Part shown: one piece after another, positions 42,805 through 51,658 of the stretch
Position numbering within the stretch: position 1 is the stretch's first letter
Layout of the letters: every line of letters begins with the position of its first letter
NCBI RefSeq assembly: GCF_030866785.1
Contig: NZ_CP133018.1
Location: 3,906,001-3,970,000 of the forward strand
Direction of reading: 5' to 3'
DNA: 64,000 nt
DNA from: Agromyces protaetiae
GTDB taxonomy: Bacteria > Actinomycetota > Actinomycetes > Actinomycetales > Microbacteriaceae
Translations under genes and position numbers: made by a program
Notes under the pieces: generated by a model
Seen by the model: only the letters and a program-made list of their open reading frames with translations
What the model was told of the DNA's origin: nothing
The model's database searches: none

Positions 42805-42880
42805 CTCGTCCTCCTCCGTGGGCCCCGGCCCGGATCGCTCATCCTCACCGTAACGCAGTGAGCGCTCAGTTTCCGTGACG

Positions 42881-43609
42881 TCAGGCCGCCAGGCCCAGCA
42901 CCCCCTGTGCGACGACGCCGAGCGCACCGAGGAACGCCACGACGAGGCACCACCGGCGCGCGGCGCGCACGCCGACGCGACGCGAGGCCGCCGACCCCAC
43001 CCAGAGGCCGGCGGCGAGCGCGAGGACGGCGACGGCCCACTCGGTCGGCGTGAGGGCCGGAGGGACGCCTCGGACGAGGAGCGACCAGACGCCGAGGACG
43101 ACGAAGTAGAACTGCACGCTCAGGGCGAACCGATCATGCGGCCATCGGGCCGCGACGGCGTAGGCGGCGACCGCGGGCCCGCCGACGCCCGCGGCCACGT
43201 TCATGGCCCCCGACAGGGCGCCGGCGGCGATGAGGCCCGGCCGGCCGGCGATCCCGCGGACCCGCTGTGCGGTTACGCTCAGCGCGAGGGCACCGAGCAC
43301 GAGACACCCCGCGATGACCGCGAGCACGTCGGCGGGCAGGTCGCGGGTGAGGAGCGCGCAGGGCACAGCCGCGACACAGGCCGCGAGCAGCAGTGGGAGG
43401 ATCTTGCGGTACTCGACGTCGCGCGCGTGCCGGATGTAGACGCTCAGCGCCGTGAGCACGGCGAACACGTTGGTGACCACCACACCCTGCACCGGCCCGA
43501 GGAGCAGGATCAGCACGGGTGCGGCGACGAGCGCGAACCCGATGCCCGAGATGCGCTGCGTCAGCGCACCGGCCAGCACGGCGGCGGCCAGGGCCGCCAC
43601 CGCGATCAA
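42881..43609 (-). CDS. TSUP-family (TauE/SafE) membrane permease
   Basis: 242-residue membrane protein with about seven to eight hydrophobic segments. SGIGFALVAAPVLILLLGP near the N-terminus and GRPGLIAAGALSGAMNVAAG in the second half are the two internally related TauE/SafE halves. Family members carry sulfite, sulfonates or organic anions. The TTG at 43609 (GGAG upstream) gives the full-length first helix. It is 42 bases after the atypical SDR on the same strand, so the two may be co-expressed. Substrate unknown. Confidence 0.83.
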   Translation of the reverse strand: MIAVAALAAAVLAGALTQRISGIGFALVAAPVLILLLGPVQGVVVTNVFAVLTALSVYIRHARDVEYRKILPLLLAACVAAVPCALLTRDLPADVLAVIAGCLVLGALALSVTAQRVRGIAGRPGLIAAGALSGAMNVAAGVGGPAVAAYAVAARWPHDRFALSVQFYFVVLGVWSLLVRGVPPALTPTEWAVAVLALAAGLWVGSAASRRVGVRAARRWCLVVAFLGALGVVAQGVLGLAA

Positions 43610-43651
43610 CCGCGCTCCGCTCGCGCGACGGGTGGCCGGATGCGTCGCACG

Positions 43652-44446
43652 TCAGTCGACGATCGCTCCGCCGGTGAGGTTGGCGACCACACCGGTCAGC
43701 ACACCCACGCGGTCGGATGCGGCGAAGGCGAGGTACTCGGCCACCTCGATCGTCTCGGGCAATCGCCCGATGGGCGCTCCGGATGCGGCGCCGGCGAGCC
43801 ACTCGTCGAGCGTTAGCCCGGCACCCTGGGCGATCCGGGCGAACATGGCCCCGGTGTAGGACGTCGACACCGCGTCGGAGAGGGCATGCGGCCGGACGCA
43901 CACCACCCGCACTCCGTGGGGCGCGAGCTCGCCGGCGAGCGCACGCGAGAACCCTTCCAGCCCGGCGCTCTGCGCGGCGTTCCCCACGAGTCCGGGGCCG
44001 CTCAGTCTCGCGCCGGGCGTGGAGATCGTGAGCACGACGCCTGCTCCCTGCGGCACCATCACTCGAGCGGCGGCCCGCGCGGTGAGGAAATTGGTCCGCA
44101 AGTAGGTCGTGACCGGGTAGAGGAAGTCCTCGACCCCGGTGTCGACGATCGGCAGACCCTGCACGTGATCCACGCCGACCGCGTTCAACACGATGTCGAC
44201 CCGGCCGCGGTCGCGCGCGACCGTGTCGACATAGCGCTCGACCGCCGACTCGTCGAGTGCATCCACGACCTCGGCCTGGACCGAGCCACCCGCGTCGGCG
44301 AGGGCGTCGGCCACCCGGTCGAGGTCGGCCGCGGTGCGGCCCGCGAGCGCGACGTGCGCACCTTCGCGGCTGAACACCGCGGCGGTCGCGGAGCCGATCG
44401 CCCCGGCACCGCCGAAGACGATCGCCGTCTTTCCTTCGAGCAACAT
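43652..44446 (-). CDS. SDR-family protein lacking the catalytic Tyr-Lys pair
   Basis: 264-residue Rossmann protein starting LLEGKTAIVFGGAGAIGSAT, with an intact cofactor motif. NAVG takes the NAG position and Ser is present in LTISTPGA. Where active SDRs have Tyr-x3-Lys, this one reads GNAAQSAGLEGF, so Tyr becomes Asn and Lys becomes Ser by alignment. It may be a non-catalytic NAD(P) sensor, or use another mechanism as in some enoyl-reductase-like SDRs. ATG 44446 has GGGAGGG upstream. It diverges from soxR and precedes the TSUP gene. Confidence 0.78.
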   Translation of the reverse strand: MLLEGKTAIVFGGAGAIGSATAAVFSREGAHVALAGRTAADLDRVADALADAGGSVQAEVVDALDESAVERYVDTVARDRGRVDIVLNAVGVDHVQGLPIVDTGVEDFLYPVTTYLRTNFLTARAAARVMVPQGAGVVLTISTPGARLSGPGLVGNAAQSAGLEGFSRALAGELAPHGVRVVCVRPHALSDAVSTSYTGAMFARIAQGAGLTLDEWLAGAASGAPIGRLPETIEVAEYLAFAASDRVGVLTGVVANLTGGAIVD

Positions 44447-44527
44447 GTCACCCTCCCGACTGCCCGGTCGCCGGCGAGCCGGACCGGATTCCTTCGCAGG
44501 AACCCCTGCGGTGCGATCCACCCTAGC

Positions 44528-44545
44528 TGCAACTTATTGGTTGCA
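44528..44545. promoter_or_regulatory. Inverted repeat before the atypical SDR
   Basis: TGCAAC-TTATTG-GTTGCA is a perfect 6+6+6 inverted repeat 81 bases before the SDR start, in the divergent region shared with soxR. A second repeat, CAGCGC-7-GCGCTG, lies at 44628-44646, 34 bases before soxR. Neither resembles the SoxR box at 31234. The first is a plausible regulator site. Confidence 0.4.
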
Positions 44546-44585
44546 CAAGATTGGTTTGCTGAAACGTGCATATTGCGATCTGTGC

Positions 44586-44615
44586 GTGACAGATTCGCGA
44601 ACGCCTGCATAGTAT
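44586..44615 (+). promoter_or_regulatory. Candidate soxR promoter
   Basis: GTGACA (44586-44591) and TAGTAT (44610-44615) are 18 bases apart and would start transcription about 60 bases before the soxR ATG. The intervening leader contains the CAGCGC/GCGCTG repeat, which could fold into a small hairpin. Confidence 0.42.
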
Positions 44616-44680
44616 GGACAAAATCTTCAGCGCAATCTACGCGCTGACATCGTCAACACGTGACCGAGAGGGTGCCCCGG

Positions 44681-45202
44681 ATGCCACGACTCGCACCCGA
44701 GCACACCGCGTTGACCATCCGTCAGGTCTCCGAGCGATCCGGGGTGGCGATCACCGCACTCAGGTTCTACGAGCGACGCGGGCTGATCTCGAGCCTGCGA
44801 ACCACGGGAAACCACCGCAGATACGAGCGGGGCGTGCTGCGGCGCATCGCCGTCATCCGAGTCGCGCAGCGCATCGGCATCCCGCTCAGAGTGGTCCGTG
44901 ACGCCTTCGACACCCTGCCGTCCGGGCGCACGCCCACGCGAGAGGACTGGGCCGAGCTGTCGCGCTCGTGGAGTGCGGAGATCGACGCACGCATCGCCGG
45001 CCTCAGTGCCCTTCGCGACGAACTCGAGTCCTGCGTCGGATGCGGCTGCCTATCGATGACCACGTGCGCGCTGAGCAACCCCGGCGACCGGTACGGCGCA
45101 GACGGCCCGGGCCCCCGACGACTCCTGGAACACCTCCAGGAGTCGTCGCACGCGCGCGAGCGCACCATCCCCGAACACCAGACCACCGCCAGAGCACAGT
45201 GA
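44681..45202 (+). CDS. soxR: Redox-sensitive transcriptional activator SoxR
   Basis: 173-residue MerR-family [2Fe-2S] regulator. The N-terminal helix-turn-helix is TIRQVSERSGVAITALRFYE, followed by a dimerisation helix. The four cluster cysteines lie in CVGCGCLSMTTCALSNP, the C-x2-C-x-C-x5-C SoxR signature. The C-terminus extends about 40 residues past the last Cys; its coding DNA contains a perfect 14-bp hairpin. ATG 44681 has GAGAGGG upstream; GTG 44660 would add seven residues. Likely targets include the SoxR-box-like promoter at 31231. Actinobacterial SoxR senses redox-active compounds. Confidence 0.93.
   Translation: MPRLAPEHTALTIRQVSERSGVAITALRFYERRGLISSLRTTGNHRRYERGVLRRIAVIRVAQRIGIPLRVVRDAFDTLPSGRTPTREDWAELSRSWSAEIDARIAGLSALRDELESCVGCGCLSMTTCALSNPGDRYGADGPGPRRLLEHLQESSHARERTIPEHQTTARAQ
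45116..45148. repeat. Perfect 14-bp stem hairpin inside soxR
   Basis: The arms CGACGACTCCTGGA and TCCAGGAGTCGTCG are exact reverse complements separated by the 5-base loop ACACC. The element lies in frame within the soxR tail (RRLLEHLQESS). No T-run follows, so it is not a standard terminator. It may be an operator or an RNA structure; soxR stops 54 bases later. Confidence 0.75.
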
Positions 45203-45233
45203 GGCGCCGCACGGCGCCAGAACAGGAGCATCC

Positions 45234-45653
45234 ATGTTTCGAGGCATCGCCACCATCTCGTTGACCGCGTCCGATCTGGACGCCGCCGCGACCTGGTACA
45301 CCGAGGTGTTCGGCATCGAGCCGTACTTCCGGGTGCCCGGCTACGTCGAGTTCCGGGTCGGCGACCACAGCACCGAGGTCGGGATCATCGAGGCCCAGTT
45401 CGCCGGATCCGAGCTCTCCCGCACCGCCGCGGCGGATCCCGCGCGTCCCGCAGGCGCGGTCGTGCTCTGGCACGTCGACGACCTCGATGGCGCGCTGGCC
45501 AAGCTGACGACGATGGGTGCCCGGGAGTGGGACCCGGTCCGAGACCGCGGCGAAGGATTCACGACCGCCACGGTCGTCGACCCGTTCGGCAACGTGCTCG
45601 GCGTCATGCGCAACCCGAACTACCTCGCGGTCCACGACGGACAGGACGGCTGA
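45234..45653 (+). CDS. VOC-family (glyoxalase-like) protein
   Basis: 139 residues with two beta-alpha-beta-beta-beta modules. ATISLTASDLDAAATWYTEV opens the first, and TVVDPFGNVLGVMRNPNY is the classic C-terminal strand with a metal-site-like Asp/Asn-Pro. VLWHVDDLDGALAKL is the second module's helix. Such proteins may bind or detoxify small electrophiles or drugs. AGGAGC precedes the ATG, and soxR ends 31 bases upstream, so it is probably co-transcribed with soxR. Confidence 0.82.
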   Translation: MFRGIATISLTASDLDAAATWYTEVFGIEPYFRVPGYVEFRVGDHSTEVGIIEAQFAGSELSRTAAADPARPAGAVVLWHVDDLDGALAKLTTMGAREWDPVRDRGEGFTTATVVDPFGNVLGVMRNPNYLAVHDGQDG

Positions 45654-45688
45654 CACGCCGCCGCCGACCCCGATGGCGGGAGGCGACG

Positions 45689-46273
45689 TCAGCGCGTGCT
45701 GCGCGTCGTTCGACCGACCGCGCGTTGGAGCACGGCCCGGAGGTGGTCGACGTCGGCCGAGCCGTTGTCCAGCAGGATCGCGGTGCACAGTCCGTCGGAG
45801 GCGGCGACCAGGGCGGCGATGGCCTCTGGGTCGTCGGTGAGCGTGGCGGCGAGTTCGGCGACATCCTCTCGCCAGCGCCGCGCGACCGGACGCAGCGACG
45901 GCCGGCGCGCGGCGAGGGTGGCCAGCTCGCGTTCCGCGAGCGCACGGTCCCTCCCGGTCCCGGCCGTCTCGGCGATCAGTTCCGCCAGCCCCGTGAGTGG
46001 ATCCCCTCCCCCGACGACGATGGCCCGTATGCGCGCCGTGTACGCATCGGCGACACTCGTCAAGGCGGCGACCAGGAGGTCGTCCAGCGTCGCGAAGTAG
46101 TAGGTGCTGAGCGACGTCGTCATACCGGCCTGCTGCGCGACGGTACGGTGGGTCACGCCCGCGGCTCCATCGCGCGTGATCACGGCCAGGGTGGCGTCGA
46201 TGATCGCGGAGCGGCGCTTCTCGCCGCGGAGCCGCCGCCCATCCTCGGGGCCGTCGGCGACGGCGTGAGCCAT
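45689..46273 (-). CDS. TetR-family regulator
   Basis: 194-residue TetR regulator. The helix-turn-helix is GVTHRTVAQQAGMTTSLSTY, followed by YFATLDDLLVAA; the rest is the all-alpha ligand domain. It lies 43 bases after the DHA2 exporter on the same strand, so it is probably co-transcribed with it. A 41-base inverted repeat at 47860-47900 covering that unit's promoter would give autoregulation and pump control. Confidence 0.88.
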   Translation of the reverse strand: MAHAVADGPEDGRRLRGEKRRSAIIDATLAVITRDGAAGVTHRTVAQQAGMTTSLSTYYFATLDDLLVAALTSVADAYTARIRAIVVGGGDPLTGLAELIAETAGTGRDRALAERELATLAARRPSLRPVARRWREDVAELAATLTDDPEAIAALVAASDGLCTAILLDNGSADVDHLRAVLQRAVGRTTRSTR

Positions 46274-46316
46274 GGATCCCTCCTTGCGCCTCCCATCAGG
46301 ATAGTCGGCGCATCGT

Positions 46317-47828
46317 TCACCTGCCGGTGTCGCCCTCCCGGACGAGCTCGAGCCGGGGCACGTGCCGAAGCAGCCGGAAGCACAGCACGGTCGCCAGCGC
46401 GATCGCGACGCCGGCGACCAGCGCGGCCGTGTTCAGCCCCGTGGTGAAGGCCAGCCGCGCCGACTCCACCGACTGGGCGGGAAGGGCATCGGCGATCGAG
46501 ATCGTCGCGTTGAGGCTGTCGCTCAGCGCGTCGGCCGCGTCGGCATCGAGGCCCGCCGGGACGTCGTCGATCCGACGGCGGTAGATCCCCGTCGTCAGGC
46601 TGCCGAGAAGGGCGACCCCGACGGCGATGCCGAGCTCCTGGACCGTCTCGGACAGCGCAGCCGCCGAGCCGGACTTCGACGCCGGAACGGCGCCGATGAC
46701 GATGTCGGTGCCCAACGCCGCGATCGCCCCGAGCCCGAGATAGACGAAGGCGAACCCGACGGCGACGTGCAACTCGTCATCGAGTCCCGCGCTCGCGAGC
46801 ATCCCGTAGCCGATCAGCGAGATCCCGAGGGTCACGCCCATCACGACGCCCGGCCGGATGCGCCGGGCGATCACCGGGGCTCCGATGGCCACGGCGAACA
46901 TCGCGAGAGCCGGCGGGCCCATCCACAGCCCCGCCGCGAACGGGCTGAGTCCCTCGACGAGCTGGAGGTACTGCGTCACCAGGTACATGGAACCGCCGAC
47001 GCCGACCAAGCCGATCAGCAGCACGACGAGGGCCGCGCTGAAGGCGCGGTTCGTGAACAGTGCCAGGTCGAGCAGCGGGTGAGCGAGGCGGCGCTGACGG
47101 CGGATGAACAGCAGACCGGCGACCAGACTCATCGCGGCGAACGCCAACGATTGCCCGTCCGCCTCGGAGGCCGCGAGGTGTTTCACGGCGTAGATCGCGG
47201 GCAGGATCGACCCGAGCGACAACGCCACGCTGACGAGATCGAGTTGACCTGCTCCGGGGTCGGCGTACTCGGGCAGCAGGGCGCGCGCGCCGATCAGCAC
47301 GACGATCGCGACGGGCACGGCCAGCAGGAAGGGCGCTCCCCACCAGAGGGCGTCGACCAGCACGCCACCGACGATCGGCCCCGCGGCCATCCCGAGGGCG
47401 AACATGGTGGCCCAGACACCGATCGCGACGGCCCGCTCACGCGCTTCCGGGAACATGTTCGAGACCAGGGAGAGCGTCGACGGCATCAGGGTCGCACCCG
47501 CGATCCCCAGCAGGGCGCGCGCGAGGATGAGCAGCCCGGCGGTGGGCGCGAATGCGGCACACACGGATGCCGCCGCGAACGCGACCATGCCGATCATCAG
47601 CAGGCGGCGCCGGCCGATGCGGTCACCCAGGGTGCCCATCGTGATCAGGAACCCCGCGATGAAGAAGCCGTACGCGTCCATGATCCACAGCAGCTGTGTC
47701 CCGGAGGGCGAGAGGTCGGCCGCCACGCTCGGCGCAACCAGGTACAACACCGTCACGTCGAGACCGAGCAAGACCGTCGGGAGGGCGAGGAGCGCGAGCC
47801 CCGCCCACTTCCGCACGCCTCCAGGCAT
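46317..47828 (-). CDS. MFS multidrug exporter, DHA2 family
   Basis: 503-residue exporter with about 14 helices. LLGLDVTVLYLVAPSVAADL on helix 1, WIMDAYGFFIAGFLITMGTL on helix 2, GDRIGRRRLLMIG as motif A, and GMAAGPIVGGVLVD as motif C mark the SmvA/QacA type. It is related in plan to the pump at 31269-32804 but clearly not a recent copy. ATG 47828 has GGAGG eight bases upstream; upstream in-frame residues run into the operator. Repression by the downstream TetR protein is expected. Confidence 0.88.
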   Translation of the reverse strand: MPGGVRKWAGLALLALPTVLLGLDVTVLYLVAPSVAADLSPSGTQLLWIMDAYGFFIAGFLITMGTLGDRIGRRRLLMIGMVAFAAASVCAAFAPTAGLLILARALLGIAGATLMPSTLSLVSNMFPEARERAVAIGVWATMFALGMAAGPIVGGVLVDALWWGAPFLLAVPVAIVVLIGARALLPEYADPGAGQLDLVSVALSLGSILPAIYAVKHLAASEADGQSLAFAAMSLVAGLLFIRRQRRLAHPLLDLALFTNRAFSAALVVLLIGLVGVGGSMYLVTQYLQLVEGLSPFAAGLWMGPPALAMFAVAIGAPVIARRIRPGVVMGVTLGISLIGYGMLASAGLDDELHVAVGFAFVYLGLGAIAALGTDIVIGAVPASKSGSAAALSETVQELGIAVGVALLGSLTTGIYRRRIDDVPAGLDADAADALSDSLNATISIADALPAQSVESARLAFTTGLNTAALVAGVAIALATVLCFRLLRHVPRLELVREGDTGR

Positions 47829-47859
47829 CGACCACACCTCCTCAGCACCCACCGTCAAT

Positions 47860-47900
47860 GTAGTTGGACGATAGTACAAGTAGAACTATCGTTCAACTAC
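47860..47900. promoter_or_regulatory. TetR-type operator overlapping symmetric promoters
   Basis: GTAGTTGGACGATAGT and ACTATCGTTCAACTAC form an inverted repeat with 15 of 16 base pairs and a 9-base spacer. On the minus strand TTGAAC (47896-47891), 17 bases, and TATCGT (47873-47868) make a good promoter for the exporter. By symmetry TTGGAC-17-TATCGT points the other way. A bound repressor would cover both elements. Confidence 0.75.
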
Positions 47901-47926
47901 AGCGCGTGGGCGGACGCGGAGCGGTG

Positions 47927-47947
47927 CGCGACGCAGGCTGCGTCGCG
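47927..47947. terminator. Possible hairpin terminator after fgd
   Basis: CGCGACGCA and TGCGTCGCG are perfectly complementary around a GGC loop, 88 bases past the fgd stop codon. No T-run follows on either strand, so it could be a factor-dependent terminator or only a stable hairpin between fgd and the exporter promoter. Confidence 0.35.
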
Positions 47948-48034
47948 TCACGCCGGAACCCGAGCGGACGGTCGTCGTGCGTGCTCCACACGCGCACGGC
48001 GACCGCCCACCCGGGAGTCGTGAGACTGCGCGGC

Positions 48035-49054
48035 TCAGCCGAGCGCGCGCAGCCGCGGCGCGAGATCCCGTTCGAACAGCGCCATGAACCGGCGTTGATC
48101 GTTCCCCGGCGCGTGGAACACGAGATGGTTGAAGCCGGCGTCCACATACTTCGCGATCTCGGCGACCACCCGGTCGGGCTCGGTGCCGACGATCCAGCGC
48201 TTGGCGATCTGCTCGATCGGCAGCGCATCGGCCGCGCGCTCCATCTCGACCGGGTCGGTGATGTCGTGCTTCTGCTCCTTCGAGAGCGACAGCGGCGACC
48301 AGAAACGGGTGTTCTCGAGCGCGGCCTCCTCCGTCTCTTCGTACGAGAGCTTGATCTCGATCATGCGGTCGACGTCGGTGAGGGCGCGGCCGGATGCCTC
48401 GGCCCCTTCCTTCACCGCAGGCAGGAGCTGCTCGGTGTAGAGCTCCATGCCCTTGCCCGACGTGCAGATGAAGCCGTCGCCGGCGCGGCCCGCGTACTTC
48501 GCGACGGTCGGCCCTCCGGCCGCGATGTAGATCGGCACGCCACCCTCCGGCCGGTCGTAGATCGACGCGTCGTGCGTGGAGTAGTACTCGCCGTCGAAGC
48601 TCACACGGTCGCCCGACCAGAGTTCGCGCATGAGCCGGATCGACTCCCGCAAGCGACCGAACCGCTCGCGGAACTCAGGCCAGTTCTGCTCGCCCGCGCC
48701 GCGGAACCCCGTCGCGATCTCGTTGAGCGCTTCACCGGAGCCGACCCCGAGCATGATCCGGCCCGGGTACAGGCATCCGAGCGTCGCGAACGCCTGCGCG
48801 ATGACCGCGGGGTTGTAGCGGAACGTCGGCGTCATCACCGAGGTGCCGATCCGGATGGTCGAGGTGCGCTCGCCGACCGCCGCGATCCAGGCCAGGGAGA
48901 ACGGCGCATGCCCGCCCTGATGTCGCCAGGGCTGGAAATGGTCGCTCACCGCGACGGATTCGAAGCCGTGTGCCTCGGCGGCCACCGAGAGCTCGACGAG
49001 CTCCCGGGGAGCGAACTGCTCCGCGGAGGCCTTGTACCCGAGCGTGAGGGTCAT
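48035..49054 (-). CDS. fgd: F420-dependent glucose-6-phosphate dehydrogenase
   Basis: 339-residue luciferase-like (LLM) enzyme: glucose 6-phosphate + F420 to 6-phosphogluconolactone + F420H2. The sequence follows mycobacterial Fgd1 closely from [20 protein letters not shown] on. [19 protein letters not shown] holds the catalytic His and Trp, [10 protein letters not shown] the catalytic Glu, and [20 protein letters not shown] and [15 protein letters not shown] complete the match. It is the main source of reduced F420 in the cell. It overlaps fbiD by 4 bases and is the last gene of a deoR-LLM-fbiD-fgd unit. Confidence 0.95.
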   Translation of the reverse strand: MTLTLGYKASAEQFAPRELVELSVAAEAHGFESVAVSDHFQPWRHQGGHAPFSLAWIAAVGERTSTIRIGTSVMTPTFRYNPAVIAQAFATLGCLYPGRIMLGVGSGEALNEIATGFRGAGEQNWPEFRERFGRLRESIRLMRELWSGDRVSFDGEYYSTHDASIYDRPEGGVPIYIAAGGPTVAKYAGRAGDGFICTSGKGMELYTEQLLPAVKEGAEASGRALTDVDRMIEIKLSYEETEEAALENTRFWSPLSLSKEQKHDITDPVEMERAADALPIEQIAKRWIVGTEPDRVVAEIAKYVDAGFNHLVFHAPGNDQRRFMALFERDLAPRLRALG

Positions 49055-49770
49055 GGTCGTACCTTTCTGTTGCGGGCGATGGTCAGCCTGTGGGAACGCA
49101 CACCCTCGGCGAGCGCCGTGACGGCTTCAGCCGTGCGTGACCCGACGCCGAGGCGCAGCGCCTGCTCGAGTGCGTCGAGTGTGTCGACGTCCGCGCGCAC
49201 ACCCGGGACGATCGCAGGGCGTTCCACCGTCACGAGATCGGTGAAGCCCGCGCCGAGGTGCCGCGCGGCGGATCCGTCGCCGAACGCCGGCGCGAACGGC
49301 TCCCCGGCGCGCGCGGTCGCGAGGGTCGTGCCCGTGCCGTCGGCATCGCGCACGAACGCGAGCGGATACCGCGCTGCGGCGGCGAGCGCCGAATCGAGCC
49401 CGTCGGCTCGTATCGCCGGGAGATCGCCGAGCATGACGGCGACGGCGATGTCGCTCCCGCTGCGGGCCGCGGCGATGCCGGTCTCGATCGCGGAGGCGAG
49501 CCCCGCGCCGGGTACCTCGTGCAGCACCTCGACGCCGTCGGCGAGGTGCGTATGGAGGTCGGCGTCGCCCGTCACGACGAGAATCCTGTCGATGCTCCGC
49601 GCGGCGCGCGCCGTCTCGATGGTGTCGAGGGCGAACGCTCGAGCCAGCGCGAGGCGCGCGGTCGGCGACACGGTCGGCGCGAGCCGCGACTTGGCCGTCG
49701 CGAGGGCCTTGACCGGGATCACCAGTGTCCAGCGGTTCATGCGTCGGCCGCTCCCACTCGCGGCCGTCAT
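49051..49770 (-). CDS. fbiD: Phosphoenolpyruvate/2-phospholactate guanylyltransferase
   Basis: 239-residue CofC/FbiD nucleotidyltransferase, which activates the phospholactate/phosphoenolpyruvate unit with GTP in F420 synthesis. [19 protein letters not shown] is the nucleotide-binding start. [21 protein letters not shown] (metal Asp) and [13 protein letters not shown] are family blocks. ATG 49770 overlaps the upstream LLM stop by 4 bases; an internal ATG at 49740 is the alternative. Having fbiD beside fgd couples cofactor synthesis to cofactor reduction. Confidence 0.9.
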   Translation of the reverse strand: MTAASGSGRRMNRWTLVIPVKALATAKSRLAPTVSPTARLALARAFALDTIETARAARSIDRILVVTGDADLHTHLADGVEVLHEVPGAGLASAIETGIAAARSGSDIAVAVMLGDLPAIRADGLDSALAAAARYPLAFVRDADGTGTTLATARAGEPFAPAFGDGSAARHLGAGFTDLVTVERPAIVPGVRADVDTLDALEQALRLGVGSRTAEAVTALAEGVRSHRLTIARNRKVRP

Positions 49771-50819
49771 GCCCTCAGCCTCGGAAGCACTTCACGGCCG
49801 AACACCTCGAGCCAGTCCGCCTGGTTGCGACTCGTGTTGTGCAGGTAGACGCGGTCGAAGCCGAGGTCGAGGTGGCGCTGGATCTCGGCCCGGTGACGGT
49901 CCGGGTCGGCCGAGACGACCATGCGGCCCTCGAAATCCGCGGGCCGCACCGTGCGCGCGAGCTGCGCGAACTCGAACGGTGAGCGGATGTCGCCGCGCCC
50001 CATGCGCATACCCGCGACCGGCCACTCGGCGATCGCGTTCCGCATCGCCTCTTCGTCGGTCGCCGCCCACGAGAGGTGGAGCTGCAGCACCTTCGGCATC
50101 GTGGCCGAGTCCCGACCGGCTTCACGGGCACCGTCGCGGAACCGCGTCAGCACCTCGTCGAGCCGATCGACGGGCCCGTTCGACGTGATCAGCCCGTCGG
50201 CCACCTTCCCCGCCCGCCGCGCCGTGACGGGGCCCGCCGTGGCGACCAGGATCTCCGGGGGCGTGACCGGCATCGTCCAGAGGCGTGCGGATTCGAGCCT
50301 GAAGGCCGGGCCGGCATGCCGCACATCCCGTCCGGCGAGGGAGGCCACGAAGAGCTTCCGGATCATGTGAATCGCTTCGAACATGCGGTTGATGCGCTCA
50401 GGCGCCTCAGGCCAGTAGCCGCCCACGACGTGCTCGTTGAGCGCCTCGCCTGAGCCGATACCGAGCCAGTGACGGCCCGGGTACATGGCGGCGAGCGTCG
50501 CGCTGGCCTGGGCGACGACGGCGGGGTGGGTACGAAAGGTCGGCGTCGCGGCACCCGGCCCGAAGTCGCCCTGCGTGCGTGCACCCAGCGCGCCGAGCAC
50601 GCTCCAGACGTGCGCGGACTGTCCATGCTGCGGCAGCCACGGCTGGAAATGATCGGTCGCCATGACCCCGGAGAACCCGTGCTGCTCGGCGAGCTCGGCG
50701 AGCGCGACCGCCTCTGACGGGGTGAACTGCTCGAGCATCGCGGAGTACCCGACCCGCACCGGCTCCCCCGCCCGCCCGCCGGGCACCGCGGAGCCGAGGG
50801 CTGGGAGCCGCTCGGTCAC
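49767..50819 (-). CDS. F420-dependent LLM-class oxidoreductase, Fgd-like
   Basis: 350-residue LLM protein of the F420-dependent G6PDH family. After a ~20-residue extension, VRVGYSAMLEQFTPSEAVAL and MATDHFQPWLPQHGQSA parallel Fgd, and [20 protein letters not shown] keeps the Glu motif. The HGGHAPF and phosphate-binding residues of Fgd are altered, so glucose 6-phosphate is unlikely; a related hydroxy-compound dehydrogenase is more probable. GTG 50819 overlaps the DeoR stop in GTGA. It makes an F420 block with fbiD and fgd. Confidence 0.85.
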   Translation of the reverse strand: MTERLPALGSAVPGGRAGEPVRVGYSAMLEQFTPSEAVALAELAEQHGFSGVMATDHFQPWLPQHGQSAHVWSVLGALGARTQGDFGPGAATPTFRTHPAVVAQASATLAAMYPGRHWLGIGSGEALNEHVVGGYWPEAPERINRMFEAIHMIRKLFVASLAGRDVRHAGPAFRLESARLWTMPVTPPEILVATAGPVTARRAGKVADGLITSNGPVDRLDEVLTRFRDGAREAGRDSATMPKVLQLHLSWAATDEEAMRNAIAEWPVAGMRMGRGDIRSPFEFAQLARTVRPADFEGRMVVSADPDRHRAEIQRHLDLGFDRVYLHNTSRNQADWLEVFGREVLPRLRA

Positions 50820-51658
50820 TCGGACCCCGCCTCGTCCACCCCGGAATCGGCTCGCGCGCGCACACCGTGCCCCTTCGCGCCCGCCGGTCGGGCGAACGTG
50901 ATCTCGAGCTTCGCCGCCTCGAGCTCGCTCCGGGCGGCGGTCCCCAAGCGGTCGTCGGTGATCACCTGCTCGAGCATGGCGAGCGGCGCGACGTGGTAGC
51001 GCTCGCTGACCCCGTACTTCGAGCTGCCCGCCACCAGGACGCAGCGCGCGGCCGACTCGACCGCCGCGATCTTGACCGCGACCTTGTCCGCCGACGTGGT
51101 GGATACGCCTCGCCGCAGGTCCCACGCCCCGGTGCTCAAGAAGCAGAGGTCGGTGTTGATCCGTCTCGCCGTGGACGCGGCGAACAGGCCGGCGCTGGAG
51201 CCGCTCGCGGGGTCGATCTCGCCGCCCGTGTGGATCGTACGCACACCGGGGTCGCCCATCAGCGCCACGGCCGTCGAGAAGTCCGAGGTGACCACGGTGA
51301 GTCGCGACCGGCCGCGGAGGTTCCTCGCGATCGCCTCGCACGTCGTCCCGGCATCGAGATAGATCGCCATGCCGTCCTCGATCAGGTCGGCGGCGGCGGC
51401 CGCGATGGCCCACTTCTCCTCGGTCTCGAGGATCGCCCGCTCACCACGGGCCTCCGGCGGTCTCCGCCCAGAGGCCAGCCTCGCGCCGCCGCTCACCGCG
51501 GATGCGACTCCCGCACGCTCCAGCTCGGCGAGGTCGCGTCGGACGGTGATCGCGGAGACGCCGAGCTTCACCGCCACATCGCGAGTGATCACGACGCCCT
51601 CCGAGTGCAGGATCTCCTCCAGGACGCGTCGGCGTTGCTCGGGAATCAGCGTGGACAT
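50816..51658 (-). CDS. DeoR/GlpR-family regulator
   Basis: 280-residue sugar regulator. The N-terminal winged helix is RRRVLEEILHSEGVVITRDV with LGVSAITVRRDLAELERAGV. The C-terminal ISOCOT-like sensor has YLDAGTTCEAIARNL (the D-x-G-T-T phosphate-binding motif) and LFLSTGAWD-type strand. It normally binds a sugar phosphate. It diverges from KDPG aldolase by 40 bases and heads the F420 unit, so it could couple sugar-phosphate levels to fgd and eda. Confidence 0.88.
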   Translation of the reverse strand: MSTLIPEQRRRVLEEILHSEGVVITRDVAVKLGVSAITVRRDLAELERAGVASAVSGGARLASGRRPPEARGERAILETEEKWAIAAAAADLIEDGMAIYLDAGTTCEAIARNLRGRSRLTVVTSDFSTAVALMGDPGVRTIHTGGEIDPASGSSAGLFAASTARRINTDLCFLSTGAWDLRRGVSTTSADKVAVKIAAVESAARCVLVAGSSKYGVSERYHVAPLAMLEQVITDDRLGTAARSELEAAKLEITFARPAGAKGHGVRARADSGVDEAGSE

